Part shown: one piece after another, positions 35,580 through 45,709 of the stretch
Numbering within the stretch: the stretch's first letter is position 1
Layout: the number at the start of each line of letters is the position of its first letter
From: Deroplatys truncata
Taxonomy: Eukaryota; Arthropoda; Insecta; Mantodea; Mantidae
Length of the DNA: 64,000 nt
Assembly (NCBI GenBank): GCA_030765065.1
Contig: CM060990.1
Coordinates: forward strand, 284,235,341-284,299,340
Reading direction: 5' to 3'
Position numbers and translations under genes: made by a program
Notes under the pieces: generated by a model
Database searches by the model: none
Seen by the model: only the letters and a program-made list of their open reading frames with translations
Told to the model about the DNA's origin: nothing

Positions 35580-35884
35580 AATATTAATTTCCTAGCGAAT
35601 ATCTTTGAGGTGAACATAATGTGAATCGAGTGCAGTAAAGCAACAGTCTCTTTCATCGACGGTAAAAGCGGGGGGTGCTCGATCTATGACTTTCTTATCA
35701 TGTGCTCCGCCTGGATATTATATTTTTCAAGAACCTTCAAATCCAGTTACCTACCATTCATAAACACCCACATCATAGAGCAAATCAGTCTTCGTATAGT
35801 GGACATAACGGTAATGTCACTGACTTTATAAACAAGGATATAAGCATAAGACATCACATCCGTCGCAATGCCAATAGATTTTAG
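35580..35884 (+). pseudogene. Gene upstream of the DJR gene, right copy, partial
   Basis: Only the C-terminal part lies within the arm: FLANIFEVNIM near 35593-35625, then, after frame changes, a final open stretch ending DFINKDISIRHHIRRNANRF with its stop at 35884. It parallels the left copy at 34726-35030 but is more divergent than the core. Its 5' part is replaced by the spacer. Function unknown. Confidence 0.45.
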
Positions 35885-36047
35885 AAGAAATCAGCGGCGT
35901 CGAGGATATAATAATGTAATGATTCGGCGAGATTTTAGAAGAAATCAGCGGCTTCGGGGATATAATAATGGAATGATTCGACCCACACTTCATACTCCGC
36001 CATTGACAACCGGTGTGTTAACATCATTCAATCGAGAGTTCCTCTAG
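35868..36047 (+). CDS. Intact 59-aa arginine-rich ORF, right copy
   Basis: ATG at 35868, TAG at 36045-36047, exactly the same length as the left copy. It starts MPIDFRRNQRRRGYNN and repeats that motif as DFRRNQRLRGYNN. Differences from the left copy include Val to Ile, Arg to Leu and Arg to Pro changes. It begins inside the end of the upstream gene (stop at 35884) and ends 26 bases before the DJR start at 36074. No splice sites or Kozak-like bias were needed to define it; the start was chosen because it gives equal frames in both arms. Confidence 0.5.
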   Translation: MPIDFRRNQRRRGYNNVMIRRDFRRNQRLRGYNNGMIRPTLHTPPLTTGVLTSFNREFL

Positions 36048-36073
36048 CCATTAGGTTTCAGAATACTATAATC

Positions 36074-37335
36074 ATGGGCATTTTCAATGTTACCGAGAAA
36101 TCGAGATTCGACGACGAGATTACCAAAGAAGAAGAACATGTGTGTTTTTGTCTTATAACACATCAACTCTTAACGGTAATGACGGGATTAGGATCCCTTG
36201 TCAAGCTGAGGATTTATATACTTTACCTAATCGAATTTATGTACACATCGAGGGAAGTATTACTAAACCTAATGGAGCTCTTTCTACTGCAAAGCTTGCC
36301 AATAACGCTTAGGCATTAATGTTTATGGAGATGCGACTGGACATGAATGGCTCAACTATTAATGGAACCATTAACCCGGGATCACATCAACTTTACGCAA
36401 GTATGCTGCTCTCAACCCAACGGAATCTGCTCTCTGCTGGCTGAATGCTGGATGGTGCTACCCTGGAGAAGACATTGACACTGCACATGCAGGAAATGGA
36501 ACCTTCAGTGCTTTAGTACCGCTTTCGATGTTTCTGGGATTTGCTGACGACAACAAGGAACTCATAATCAATAGCAAGTTTAAGTTGCTGCTGATTCGAT
36601 CCAAGGACTCTAAAAACTGCATTATATCGCCTGAAGGTGAAGAGAATGCTAGTGTTAAACTTGTACGAATCGAGTGGAGCATCTCTGTGTTTGGACTTTC
36701 TGATGCTGAAAAGGTTGAAATCCTCAAGATTGTCAAGTCGGACAAGCCGCTGTTTCTCCCTTTTAGGACCACAGATCTGCATACTCAGCCTGCTGTGCCG
36801 CAAACTAAATCATTTACAGGAATGTCGCCACCACATTAAAAATGGAGAAGCCAAGATTTGTCATTTTAGGTGCTCAGACTTTAAGATCGAGTAATGCATC
36901 CAAAGACTGTTGCCTTTCTGATCATTGTAACATAACTAATTTGAGTCGTTATCTTAACAGTGAATGTTATCCTTACCACGGCATGACTCGGACTTTGGAA
37001 ACTCTAGATTTGCACCATTGTATGACATGTACCCACAGTTTCAAACCTCTTGTTATGAAGAAAATAATTACCCTTCATTGAAGAGAAAATGTTTTCTTAA
37101 ATGTGTCCCTATATTTGTTATAGATTGCTCGCATCAACCTGAGGAAGCTGTAAATGGAGCTGTCAACTTCAGAATAGATATTCAAGCTATTGCAAATATC
37201 TCTGCACAGCCCTCATTGTATTGTTTGATAATTCCTGTTAAAGTATTTACATACAGGTCACCTACTCGTGTGATGCAGCTTTTATATCAAAATAATCATT
37301 GTAATGAAAGGATTTCTCTTTCATTATTAATGTAA
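36074..37335 (+). pseudogene. DJR capsid-like gene, right copy, full span but broken
   Basis: Starts with the same MGIFNVTEKSRFDDEITKEE as the left copy and spans the whole family length of roughly 420 codons. Pieces in order: IPCQAEDLYTLPNRIYVHIE in a shifted frame (about 36185-36250), FLGFADDNKELIINSKFKLL (36531-36590), GLSDAEKVEILKIVKSDKPL (36691-36752), EKPRFVILGAQTL (36845-36885), SDHCNITNLSRYLNSECYP (36919-36975), LYDMYPQFQTSCYEEN (37018-37065) and CVPIFVIDCSHQPEEAVNGA (37105-37165), ending with YCLIIPV and a stop at 37333-37335. At least an early frameshift, a stop near 36315, a stop near 36837 and a frameshift near 36960 are present. DJR proteins form hexagonal capsid trimers in DNA viruses; this copy is dead. 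Confidence 0.75.
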
Positions 37336-37348
37336 GGATTTTATAATG

Positions 37349-37354
37349 AATAAA
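37349..37354 (+). promoter_or_regulatory. Polyadenylation signal after the DJR gene
   Basis: aataaa 14 bases after the DJR stop codon, within ttataatgaataaaac; spacing is as expected for a compact transcription unit. Confidence 0.45.
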
Positions 37355-37764
37355 ACAAGTTGTAAAAGCGCATCTCCATTATTTTTTATTCTTTTTGTCA
37401 TACAGTCTCCAGTACTTTCCTCCTCCAACTCATGTGACTGAATATGGCGTTACACTTGCAATGGTTAGGTTACCTAAATCGTTTCCTTCGTTCCGTCCCC
37501 CGCTGTATTCACTTAAAATTGGCTCTTTTTCCTAATGCCGAGGGTAATCGGATCAAGTTTTGTCACGTGATTCATACTTTAGAAAATGTATTAGCTACAT
37601 TGTTAATACAGCTCTTACAACATAACAGAGATGTGACATAACATACTGGCTTAACAGACGATATTAATGCTTTGGGAGGGTGAAGGGAAAAAAACAAGCC
37701 ATGCTATTGCAGGTATGAAATGACTCTTTATTTTTTATAATTTTTATCATGCAAGATCACCTCG

Positions 37765-38050
37765 CTAAGGCTCAAACTCTGCATGTGAGCATGTACTTGG
37801 GTATTCCGAAACCAGCAATTTCTTTTAGCTATGCTCAAGAGCTTAGCATAGTATATTATTATGGAACACTAAGTTTCAACCTCTGGTCTCTTGATTGTGT
37901 CTGTGTGCTTATGTATCCAGAGCCGGTAATTTCTTCTTCCATATATGATGGAACAGTATCAGGCATTTTAAGCTGCATACTCGCATCGCTAAGATTCAAA
38001 CTCGGTTCTCTGGCTGTGACTATGTACTTAGGTATCCTGAGACATGAGAA
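37765..38050 (+). repeat. Three diverged repeats of about 105-120 bp at the outer edge of the arm
   Basis: Landmark ctaagNttcaaac (or ctaaggctcaaactc) followed by a gtacttgggtat/gtacttaggtat-like string occurs at about 37765, 37869 and 37989. The counterpart in the left arm lies at about 33410-33665 in reverse. Non-coding. Confidence 0.7.
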
Positions 38051-38559
38051 GAGAGTTCAGCTCAGCTTATTACGTACCTTCCAACAAGCTTCTGTACCAA
38101 AAACTGACATTCATAGGTACTTTTTTTAGAATCAGAATACTCCTCCCACAAATTACTCTCGGCCGTTATACTTCGTGTTTTAGAAAGAGTATATACTTAC
38201 CTCCATCGCCTTATTGTCAAAGTGCCTCAGGTTTGTGTGGGGAAACCATTTCCCCGAATAGCTCCTTGGAAGCTTTCATTACGTCATAAACACAGAGATG
38301 ACCTTGCACACTAAAATTCAAACGAACGACGACACCTATCACCAAGCTTTCCTTGACATTGGAGACAATTATCGTACTCATTTATATATGTATATACATC
38401 GATGGTTCTATTATTGACGGCATATGTGTGTGCAATTATGTATTCTGGACACACAGTTCTACGCAGTCTTCCTGCACATTTTATATCTTCTCGTGCGAGT
38501 TATTCGCCATAAAGCTACATTTGAAACGTACATATTTTATAAACCAAGAACCCTAAATC
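38051..38559. other. No gene seen
   Basis: Sequence between the palindrome and a LINE 3' end. A 67-codon frame at 38353-38556 is unassigned. Confidence 0.45.
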
Positions 38560-39180
38560 TTTTTTGATAATTAGTAATTCCAGGAGTGCAATTCAGGCCA
38601 TCAAGGATAAGCAGATAAACAACCTTCTGCTTAAGGAAATACAATTCTTATCAAACAAAGCTATCAATTCAAGTAAAAAATTAAAATATTATGGATACTC
38701 TCACATTGACAAATTAATGGCAACAAACGAACAGACACAGCAGCATGCGAGGCAACCAGATTACCTCCCGCCGAAATAGCCGTAACTTATCAAAATTACG
38801 TAACTGCATTAAATCAGTGGTAAAGAATCGGTGGTACAATCACCCAAACAGCAAACTAGAATATCAAGACTTCCTCTCCAACAAGTAAAACGTCAGGAAC
38901 AAGTTGGTATAACGAGGTTAAGAATTGATCATTGTAAGATCACACATTAGTATCACCTATCCAAGAATCCAGCACAGACTTGTCAGACGCTTTAACCACT
39001 GCTCATATCATCACAAAATGTTCCAGATACACAAAATGGTGGACGAAGAACAAGATTCCAGCAGATGACCGTACTGTACTCAACGATCCGAAAATGATCC
39101 AAGCAACTACAGTTTCTAAGAGACGCTTCAGTTCCTCTACTGATATAATGTTATCATACCACTATTATACTTAGCACAGA
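38560..39180 (+). pseudogene. LINE 3' fragment: RNase H and C-terminal region
   Basis: LIISNSRSAIQAIKDKQINN is the central RNase H motif (catalytic Asp replaced by Asn) of I/LOA/R1/Jockey-type non-LTR elements. After a degraded HIDKLMATNEQ region, the downstream frames read GITRLRIDHCKITH and HIITKCSRYTKWWTKNKIPA, the Cys-His-containing C-terminus that follows RNase H in these elements. The ORF is 5'-truncated, as usual for LINE copies made by incomplete target-primed reverse transcription, and has frameshifts. Confidence 0.8.
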
Positions 39181-39228
39181 TACATTGTTAATATTCAATT
39201 ATATCACAAGATGACTAACCAATACTAA

Positions 39229-39495
39229 CAATGTATACCTCTTAAAAACTAGTGAATATTGTTTCTGATGGGATGAATGTATTAATACAAACATTGTTAA
39301 CGTATATTGTAGGCAAATTGATGGCAACTAACGAGCAGACACAGAAACTCGCGAGGCACTGCAAATGTATGCCTTTTAAGAACTAGTGAACATTGCATCT
39401 CAATGTATAAATGAATTAACACAAAAATTTGTTTAAGCATATTGTAGACAAATTGATGGCAAGGAACCAGCAAACACAGCAGTACGCTATAGGGC
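39229..39495 (+). repeat. Two tandem units of about 133 bp downstream of the LINE end
   Basis: aatgtataccttttaa-like text at 39229 recurs at 39364, each followed by gaactagtgaaNattg and then by caaattgatggcaa. The last string also resembles the LINE coding region at 38703-38757 (acaaattaatggcaacaaac). The tail of this LINE therefore carries internal duplications. Confidence 0.7.
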
Positions 39496-40698
39496 CATGT
39501 AGTTAGGCGACTTTAAATTTGTTAAAAAATAATTTGTTGACATTTCTTTAAATACTCCTTTTGGCCTTTCGAATTCCCCTTATATGTTTTGGGAGTTCGG
39601 AAGTAAAGAAGAGAAATTGAATCTACCTTACGTAATGGTTTTGTGCCTTGTCTGTAGTGCTGCCTAGTAAAACGACGGACGATTGCTTGCCTAACGAAGT
39701 TTGCCGTCGTCACCGTAAATCGCAGTGAACAGATGTGTGTCAGAAAAAGATTTCGCAACTTCAGTCAATACCTACTTGCATTTCGCCGCGTCTGAGTTCT
39801 AAAATCCACGCAATTTGATAGTCCGGTTAAAGGAAAAAACGAAGTCATGCACTTCACTTATCCTGTGGAAAAATATATGATAAACATATTTTATAATTCA
39901 GCTTTTGATCACTCCTAAATTTACGCAACTCTCTTTCCCTTTCTCACTATTACATAGCAAGCACAACGTAAAAAACTAATATTTTTCATCTTTTACACTC
40001 CTACTCTACTACACATTAGAGTAGGAAATAAGTAGTGTAACCGATATTTTGGAACCGTCACAGTTATTTTGGAACGGTCCAGTTATATTTCCAAAATAAC
40101 AGTTCTCCAAATATATATGCTTTGTAACCTTGGATTTGCTCCTGCTTTCCAGCTCAAACAGAGGTCAAGTAACATAAATCTTCTCCACAATCAGAGCTCC
40201 ATGTTAATGAGCTCTTACGAATCACATACAAAAGGCATTACCCGGGATGCCGTTTAGAAACATATGAGTAGTATAATGGAACCTGAACCATTATGGTTAC
40301 TAAACTGATGATGAGGATCGATGTGAATTCCTTTAACGTGAGTTAGTTGAGAAGTGGTTGTAATAGATTACGTATTAGCTCATGCATGGTGAAGGGAGAG
40401 AAGAGACCAGAGCATCGTGATTCGATACCAGAAGGAAAATCACGACTTGATGGAAACATCTCCAGTCAACAAATAGCATAATAATGTACCTAACTATCTT
40501 ACTGTTATGGTTATGTGTAAATGCTCCAGGACATACTTGTCTTGTTATTTTGGAACAGTTATTCAAGACATAGTATTATTTCTGAACTGGTACGGTCAGA
40601 GATGTTACTGAAAAATAATAATTTTCCCACCTCTATCAAACACATGATGCACAGCAACTTGAATTTACGGAAGACTGAAACAACTAATGGAATCATGC

Positions 40699-40747
<49 letters not shown>

Positions 40748-41204
40748 CAAATACGTATTAGTTGGTCTTGATTTTAAGAGAAATAATTAGGCATTATTTA
40801 CGTAAAGCCAATGTTTGCATATAGTCCAGTTTCAAGACCGGTAACCAAAAAGCAAGCTGATTCTACTGCAAACTTCCATGGACATTTGGTTGTCGGGTTT
40901 TGAGCACACTGGTTTATATTTTAATATTTGTTTTCTTTTGTTTTTGCATCTGATATGCAGTTCTTAATGGGTTCCTTTTTTGTGCTGAATTCTAAAACAA
41001 TCTTCAATTCTTTCCAACAAGTAAGGTTTTCTTTAAAATCATAAACATGTAAATAACATGGAAATAAATTAATGGTAACCCAGAAACGCGGTTATAGCTT
41101 TGTGAAAAGTCCTGAAAATTATTTGCCACAGGCTTTATGTGAGAAAAAACCATGCTACAATTTGCTGTTAACTTGGTACTATCAATCACATTCATAACGT
41201 TACC
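39496..41204. other. No gene; includes an (ATA)n microsatellite
   Basis: An AATAAT trinucleotide tract lies at about 40699-40746. A motif attttggaac occurs twice near 40050-40085 with a nearby inverted ttccaaaataac, forming a possible hairpin, and once more near 40549-40560. A 78-codon frame at 39522-39758 (-) is unassigned. Confidence 0.5.
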
Positions 41205-42190
41205 TCAATATTCCACTTAAAATTTCCCAGTTTTTATCTACTCGGATGTTGTTCAGAGCAGTCCCTTTTTAGCATTCAGCAACAGTCATTTTAACATTTC
41301 GCTTCCTTTGACACCTGATTTCCATACAGTTGATATCTTTCACCTTGTTCCTTACTAAAGTTTGCTAAATTATGAGGAAAATAATGTAAATGGGAATGAA
41401 GAAAACTTACCTTGACACTTATGTTACAAATAACTTTGAAGCTTTGTGTGATCACTTTTACCATGTTAAGATAATTCGACTCATTTTTATTTTCAAAGAA
41501 ATTAAAATGCAATCCAAGAATCCTCTAAGTTTCCGTTCATAGTATTCTCGAACCGCCTGTCCACCGTTAAACTTCGAATTTGTGGGCCAATAATAGATTT
41601 AAGTTTTAATAGGTTGAAGAGGGTAATTTAACACAATGATCTCACTGTCTTTATCTGGAAATTACACGCATTGTATTATTAAACGTAATTTCACATACAG
41701 AGGTGACAACAACACTTTTGAAACATTGATTAAAGGTTCACTCTTTATGGTTTCTTCACGTAGCCTAAGATTAGTCCTAGGTGGCCAGTGTTCCCTTTCC
41801 CACTGTTCTGACCTAGCTCTGACATTCCATTCACTTACAAGGATACTTAGTGAAACCAACCTGCTGACCAAAAATAGTCCAATAAATAAACTTAAATCTC
41901 CAGTCAGACCGCTCATGGTTTTCAATACTTCTTTCAACCAAAAGCTTTATATACTCATATCTCTCCTTTAATATAACAGAATGGGTCACAGAAATAGAAG
42001 GATGGATGTTTCCGTTATGAAGCAAACCGCCATGAAGACCTTTCTGAAAGTAATCTATAAACAACTTCTACTCTTTGAGATTATACTTTATGTCATAGCA
42101 TTTTAATACGACGGAGATTTCTGAGCAATACATAACATTTTCTTCTCACAAAGAAAGGAAAGTTCCTTCTCACGATGTCAATACCATGAA
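41205..42190 (-). pseudogene. Broken copy 2 of the uncharacterised arthropod gene family
   Basis: Reading down the minus strand: KLFIDYFQKGLHGGLLHNGN (about 42075-42015), IHPSISVTHSVILKERYEYI, QQVGFTKYPCK, LVSEWNVRARSEQWEREHWP (41835-41775), PLINVSKVLLSPLYVKLRL, then NYLNMVKVITQSFKVI, FLHSHLHYFPHNLANF (41400-41350), KEQGERYQLY and LKRDCSEQH near 41270. Each segment has a counterpart at the same relative place in the family to which 1-1480 belongs. This copy represents a different subtype and is more diverged: stops, frameshifts and small insertions are scattered throughout. Role of the family unknown. Confidence 0.68.
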
Positions 42191-43481
42191 AAATATGTAC
42201 CCTAAGATATTAAGTTTTTTCTTTTAATCTAGAACCTATTAATTCTGCGGAACCTAGGGGGAAATACTCCCTTACTAACTCTTTAGGCTCACTTGATTCA
42301 AATATTTATTACTAGGACTTTTAGGTTCATAAGTATCATCACTGGAGATTCGGTTTCAGTGCTACTGGATGCAGATAACGACACACATGTGACACAGGGA
42401 CAGGTATATCGGGATCATTAGGTATCGGTCGATTGGCGGAAGGGATGTCAATATATACATCTTTCTTCTTTTAGCAGTATGTCCAGCTATCTCAAATTAC
42501 AAAAATAAACATAGTTTATAGTTTACTTGATTTGTAGGTTACCTCCACATCTAAGCGATACAAATGGGCAATTATTTCCCTTTTCCATGTTTTCAACTCC
42601 TCAACTCGTTTACATAACTACGACACACTATGATGAGGGCACCATGGTTTTCCTGATCTCCCAAATTAATACCAAAGTACCCAAAATAACTGCCCTTTAC
42701 AATGGCTGTTATAGGCTGTTACTATTTAACTATATGAATGGCACAGATATATAGGAAAACAAGTTTGAATCACTTACACACCGCATTTCGAATTTTTTAT
42801 GAAATAACGCAATTATTCTATAATCCTCCGAGAAATTTATAACAATGTTCTAACAAATTATAACAAGAGAATCTGACCACGTTTCTCTTTGACACGACAA
42901 TGAACAACAGAAGACTTGAGACAAGAATACTCACGAATAAATCATGGTTGTTTTACCACACATTTTAGCTACTGAAAAGACGGATATCGCAATACTAAGC
43001 TTCACTCTAAATAGAAGGAAGGATGTTCTTCCACATTTTAAGTGGTAAAGTTGAAATCGTTATCTGTCGTGCCTTACAAATAAGTTTGTAGCAAATCTCA
43101 TTCTCAGAGAAATAGTAATGATTGACTTTTATGAAAATATTAAAAACATAGACTTTTGAGTTGTGAAAAGTTCTGACTCGATACGTGAAAACGGGTTCCA
43201 TTTGTATAATCAAAGTGAAATTCTGATTCAAAAACACTTGTGTTTTGCGAAACAACAAAACCCATGGAGTCTAGTGACATGAAAATTACCCTAATTTCTG
43301 GAAATTACTGCATTTGTAGCTCTTAAAGTAGTGGACCGTCAGCGGCCTATGGAGTGCAAATGAGGTTTTGTTCTATACCACATATACAGTAGACTGATGC
43401 ATTCTATTCGTTTTAAACTATTTTGTTTTTGCCACGTCCAAATAGTATTCAATGAATTAATGTGAAACTTTCTGTACTTAC
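42191..43481. other. No gene seen; probable intron
   Basis: Nothing recognisable. If the kinase exon at 43482-43556 is real, this is the intron downstream of it. Confidence 0.45.
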
Positions 43482-43556
43482 AATTCCATAATAAGATATA
43501 CTTTGTGTTTGTCCTCGAACGTTTCCAACAGTTGGACAATATTGGGATGTTTTAAC
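43482..43556 (-). CDS. CaMKI: Internal exon of a CaMKI-type protein kinase
   Basis: A 75-bp exon on the minus strand. It is bounded upstream by a strong acceptor (tttctcctttgtttcag) and downstream by a canonical donor (gtaagt). It encodes LKHPNIVQLLETFEDKHK followed by VYLIME, with split codons at both ends (last base of a codon at the start, two bases at the end). This is kinase subdomains IV-V, ending at the hinge that contacts ATP. The wording closely matches insect Ca2+/calmodulin-dependent protein kinase I, and as I recall a 75-base exon at this place is typical of CaMKI genes. No stop or frameshift. Neighbouring exons were not found in the window, so introns exceed about 20 kb on the 3' side of the gene and 20 kb on the 5' side unless exons were missed. 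Other CaMK-group kinases are possible. Confidence 0.78.
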
Positions 43557-45709
43557 CTGAAACAAAGGAGAAAGGTGTAAACAAACTGAAGCTCTTTATT
43601 AATGCTAATTATGTGTACTGAATTTTAAGGATTTGAGGTAAAAAGGTACAGGAATATACTCAAATATGGGCGTTTTGGATTTAGTTGATGTCTAACATCA
43701 TTACAAACATATCTTTCAAGCTTGTGCTTATCTTTTTTTACAAGTGAACATCACAGTACGCCGTGTAACGTTTTCTCCTGTACTCTATTTCGGAAAAATT
43801 TTGGGTTTCGAGATACATACTTATAAAAACAAGAATATGTTTATTTAACTGTGGTTTATATTATAAAACCTGCGACAAAATAAATCCGCACAGGAGGACA
43901 ACATCTCAAGAATCCAATGTAATAGTAGCTCTTAAACACGTTCTGTTCGTAGAGAAAATGTTAGAGTGCAGGGAAGGCTAAAGCCCGAGGTTACTACCAG
44001 AACTCCAACCACATATCTTAAGCCTTATATGTTGACACTCAGATTATTGAAGTTTTTTATCCTTCTTAGCGAACGGCACTGCTTTTTGCAGTTCCACCAC
44101 GTGTATGCGAAAAACCTCATAGCATCATCAAATTGGCGCAGCTCCAATTCTTACCGGTAGCTTTAAATCCGAATTTTTCTTTAGTTACATACAGGTGCTA
44201 ACATTGGTGATTTTAAGCCCTTCGCACTACGCGTATACGGGACAAGGATTTGGAGAGATAAATTAGACACAAAAACTGTACGTAATGCCCGGAAAATTGC
44301 GACGAGCTCATACTTATGTTCAGGGAGAATATCGTTAGTAGTAGGGATTTGAAGATTCACACCTACTTCATAAAATCCACAATTAAACTTAATTATAGGA
44401 TGAGCTTTATAAAAAAATTAACTTAAACATACCACAACGCATTGAGCCTATTTATCGATGGAGGAGCCAGTTTTAACTTCTAAATATGACACTGGGAGGA
44501 AGTTTTGGAAACTGAGTCATTTTGTATTTTGTTTTTTTTAATTGGAGATGGCTACAGATGCTGGGTGTTATAATAAATGGATTCAATATAATTAATATAT
44601 TTAGGATAGATCTGTCTATTTAGATCGAATTATTTGATATATCACCGCAGTGTTATATTTATAAATATGTTTCCTGTCAAAAACTAGAAACATACTATGG
44701 TGTCAAGACTTCGTTGAGTATAGAGCTGACAACTGCGAGAGGAGAAATTCCATTTATTTTCAACAAATATTACAGAATCTCTTTTGTGTGAAAATCTAAT
44801 GGTTGGCCTAAATGAGTCGCACGTATACAATGTTGATGGAAGTCACGCGTTTCACACAAATAAACATACAATATATCAACTTCTATCAGCATCTAAATCT
44901 GTGTTACTCTGTTCGAAACCTCATACAGATAAAATGTGTAGTTTATATGGTAATTATGTTTGAATTATGAAGCCAATTAAAACAAAGAGTATCCTAGACT
45001 AATTACCATATCCTAAAACAGTTGATGTTACTCTAGTTGAAACCTGGCATGGATAAAATTGTATTAGAATTATGACAAAAAATTAAAAACAGGTCTCATT
45101 ATGTTATTTTCCATATTTCAAAATTACCTTAGGGTACTGTGTTTGAGCTACGACATCGATATAACTTGTAACTGCTCAAATAATTCAGTGACAATGATGG
45201 TGAATCTTCTAAAATGAGGATGTGGGTGTCTTATGTGAATGATCTCAAATAAATCGTGTATTTGGATTTTGAAGTAATAAACTACCATTTCAGTCCGCAT
45301 ATAACGCAATCAGTGGGTTTGCATAAGATAATAAACGTTATGGGAGAAATCACATGGCATTATACTTTTTGGTCCAGTATTCCGCAACTGAAATAAAAAC
45401 CATCATGCATTTGCTTCAGCCTCTGACATAGTCAGATTCACAGTGGGATACTTAATGAAGGGTAAAACCCATATTGGGACAGGGAAGATATCATCTCAAA
45501 CGTGGACATTTAGGTTTTCCCCGAACTAGGCTGCTGAATGTATGAACTTATGACAGACTGGCAACACACTACAGCGAAATTAAGATACAAAAGTATAATA
45601 ACTAATAAATCTAATATGAACTACAAGAACACTGCCCTGAAAGTTTCGGCAGCATTGGAATTAAGATGTGTTTCCTGATTATCTCAAATTACGAAATATA
45701 ATATATCTG
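43557..45709. other. No gene seen; probable intron
   Basis: AT-rich, with no recognisable mobile element. Probable intron upstream of the kinase exon. Confidence 0.45.

Larger units (their letters stand above)
33395..38050. mobile_element. Palindromic virus-like element with two double jelly-roll gene copies
   Basis: Left arm 33395-35030 and right arm 35580-38050 are inverted repeats around a spacer of about 550 bp. Each arm carries the same three-gene block running outward: a broken upstream gene, a 59-codon basic ORF, and a broken gene similar to the double jelly-roll (DJR) capsid-like family found in many arthropod genomes. DJR folds are the hallmark of capsids of several DNA-virus lineages and virus-like transposons. 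I found no polymerase, integrase or ATPase within the palindrome, and no terminal repeats or target-site duplication, so this is a fragment or a derivative and cannot be assigned to a named element class. Confidence 0.7.
35580..38050 (+). repeat. Right arm of the palindrome
   Basis: Inverted counterpart of 33395-35030. It is the longer arm, retaining the second half of the DJR gene and its 3' flank. Outer boundary near cctgagacatgagaag at about 38038-38053, beyond which similarity to the left flank fades. Confidence 0.9.

Noticed and set aside
33395..38050. Calling the palindrome a Maverick/Polinton
   Set aside because: No protein-primed DNA polymerase, retroviral-type integrase, packaging ATPase or cysteine protease was found, and no terminal inverted repeats with a short duplication.
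40050..40560. MITE defined by the attttggaac motifs
   Set aside because: The motifs are direct and scattered; no matching inverted ends or target duplication could be drawn.
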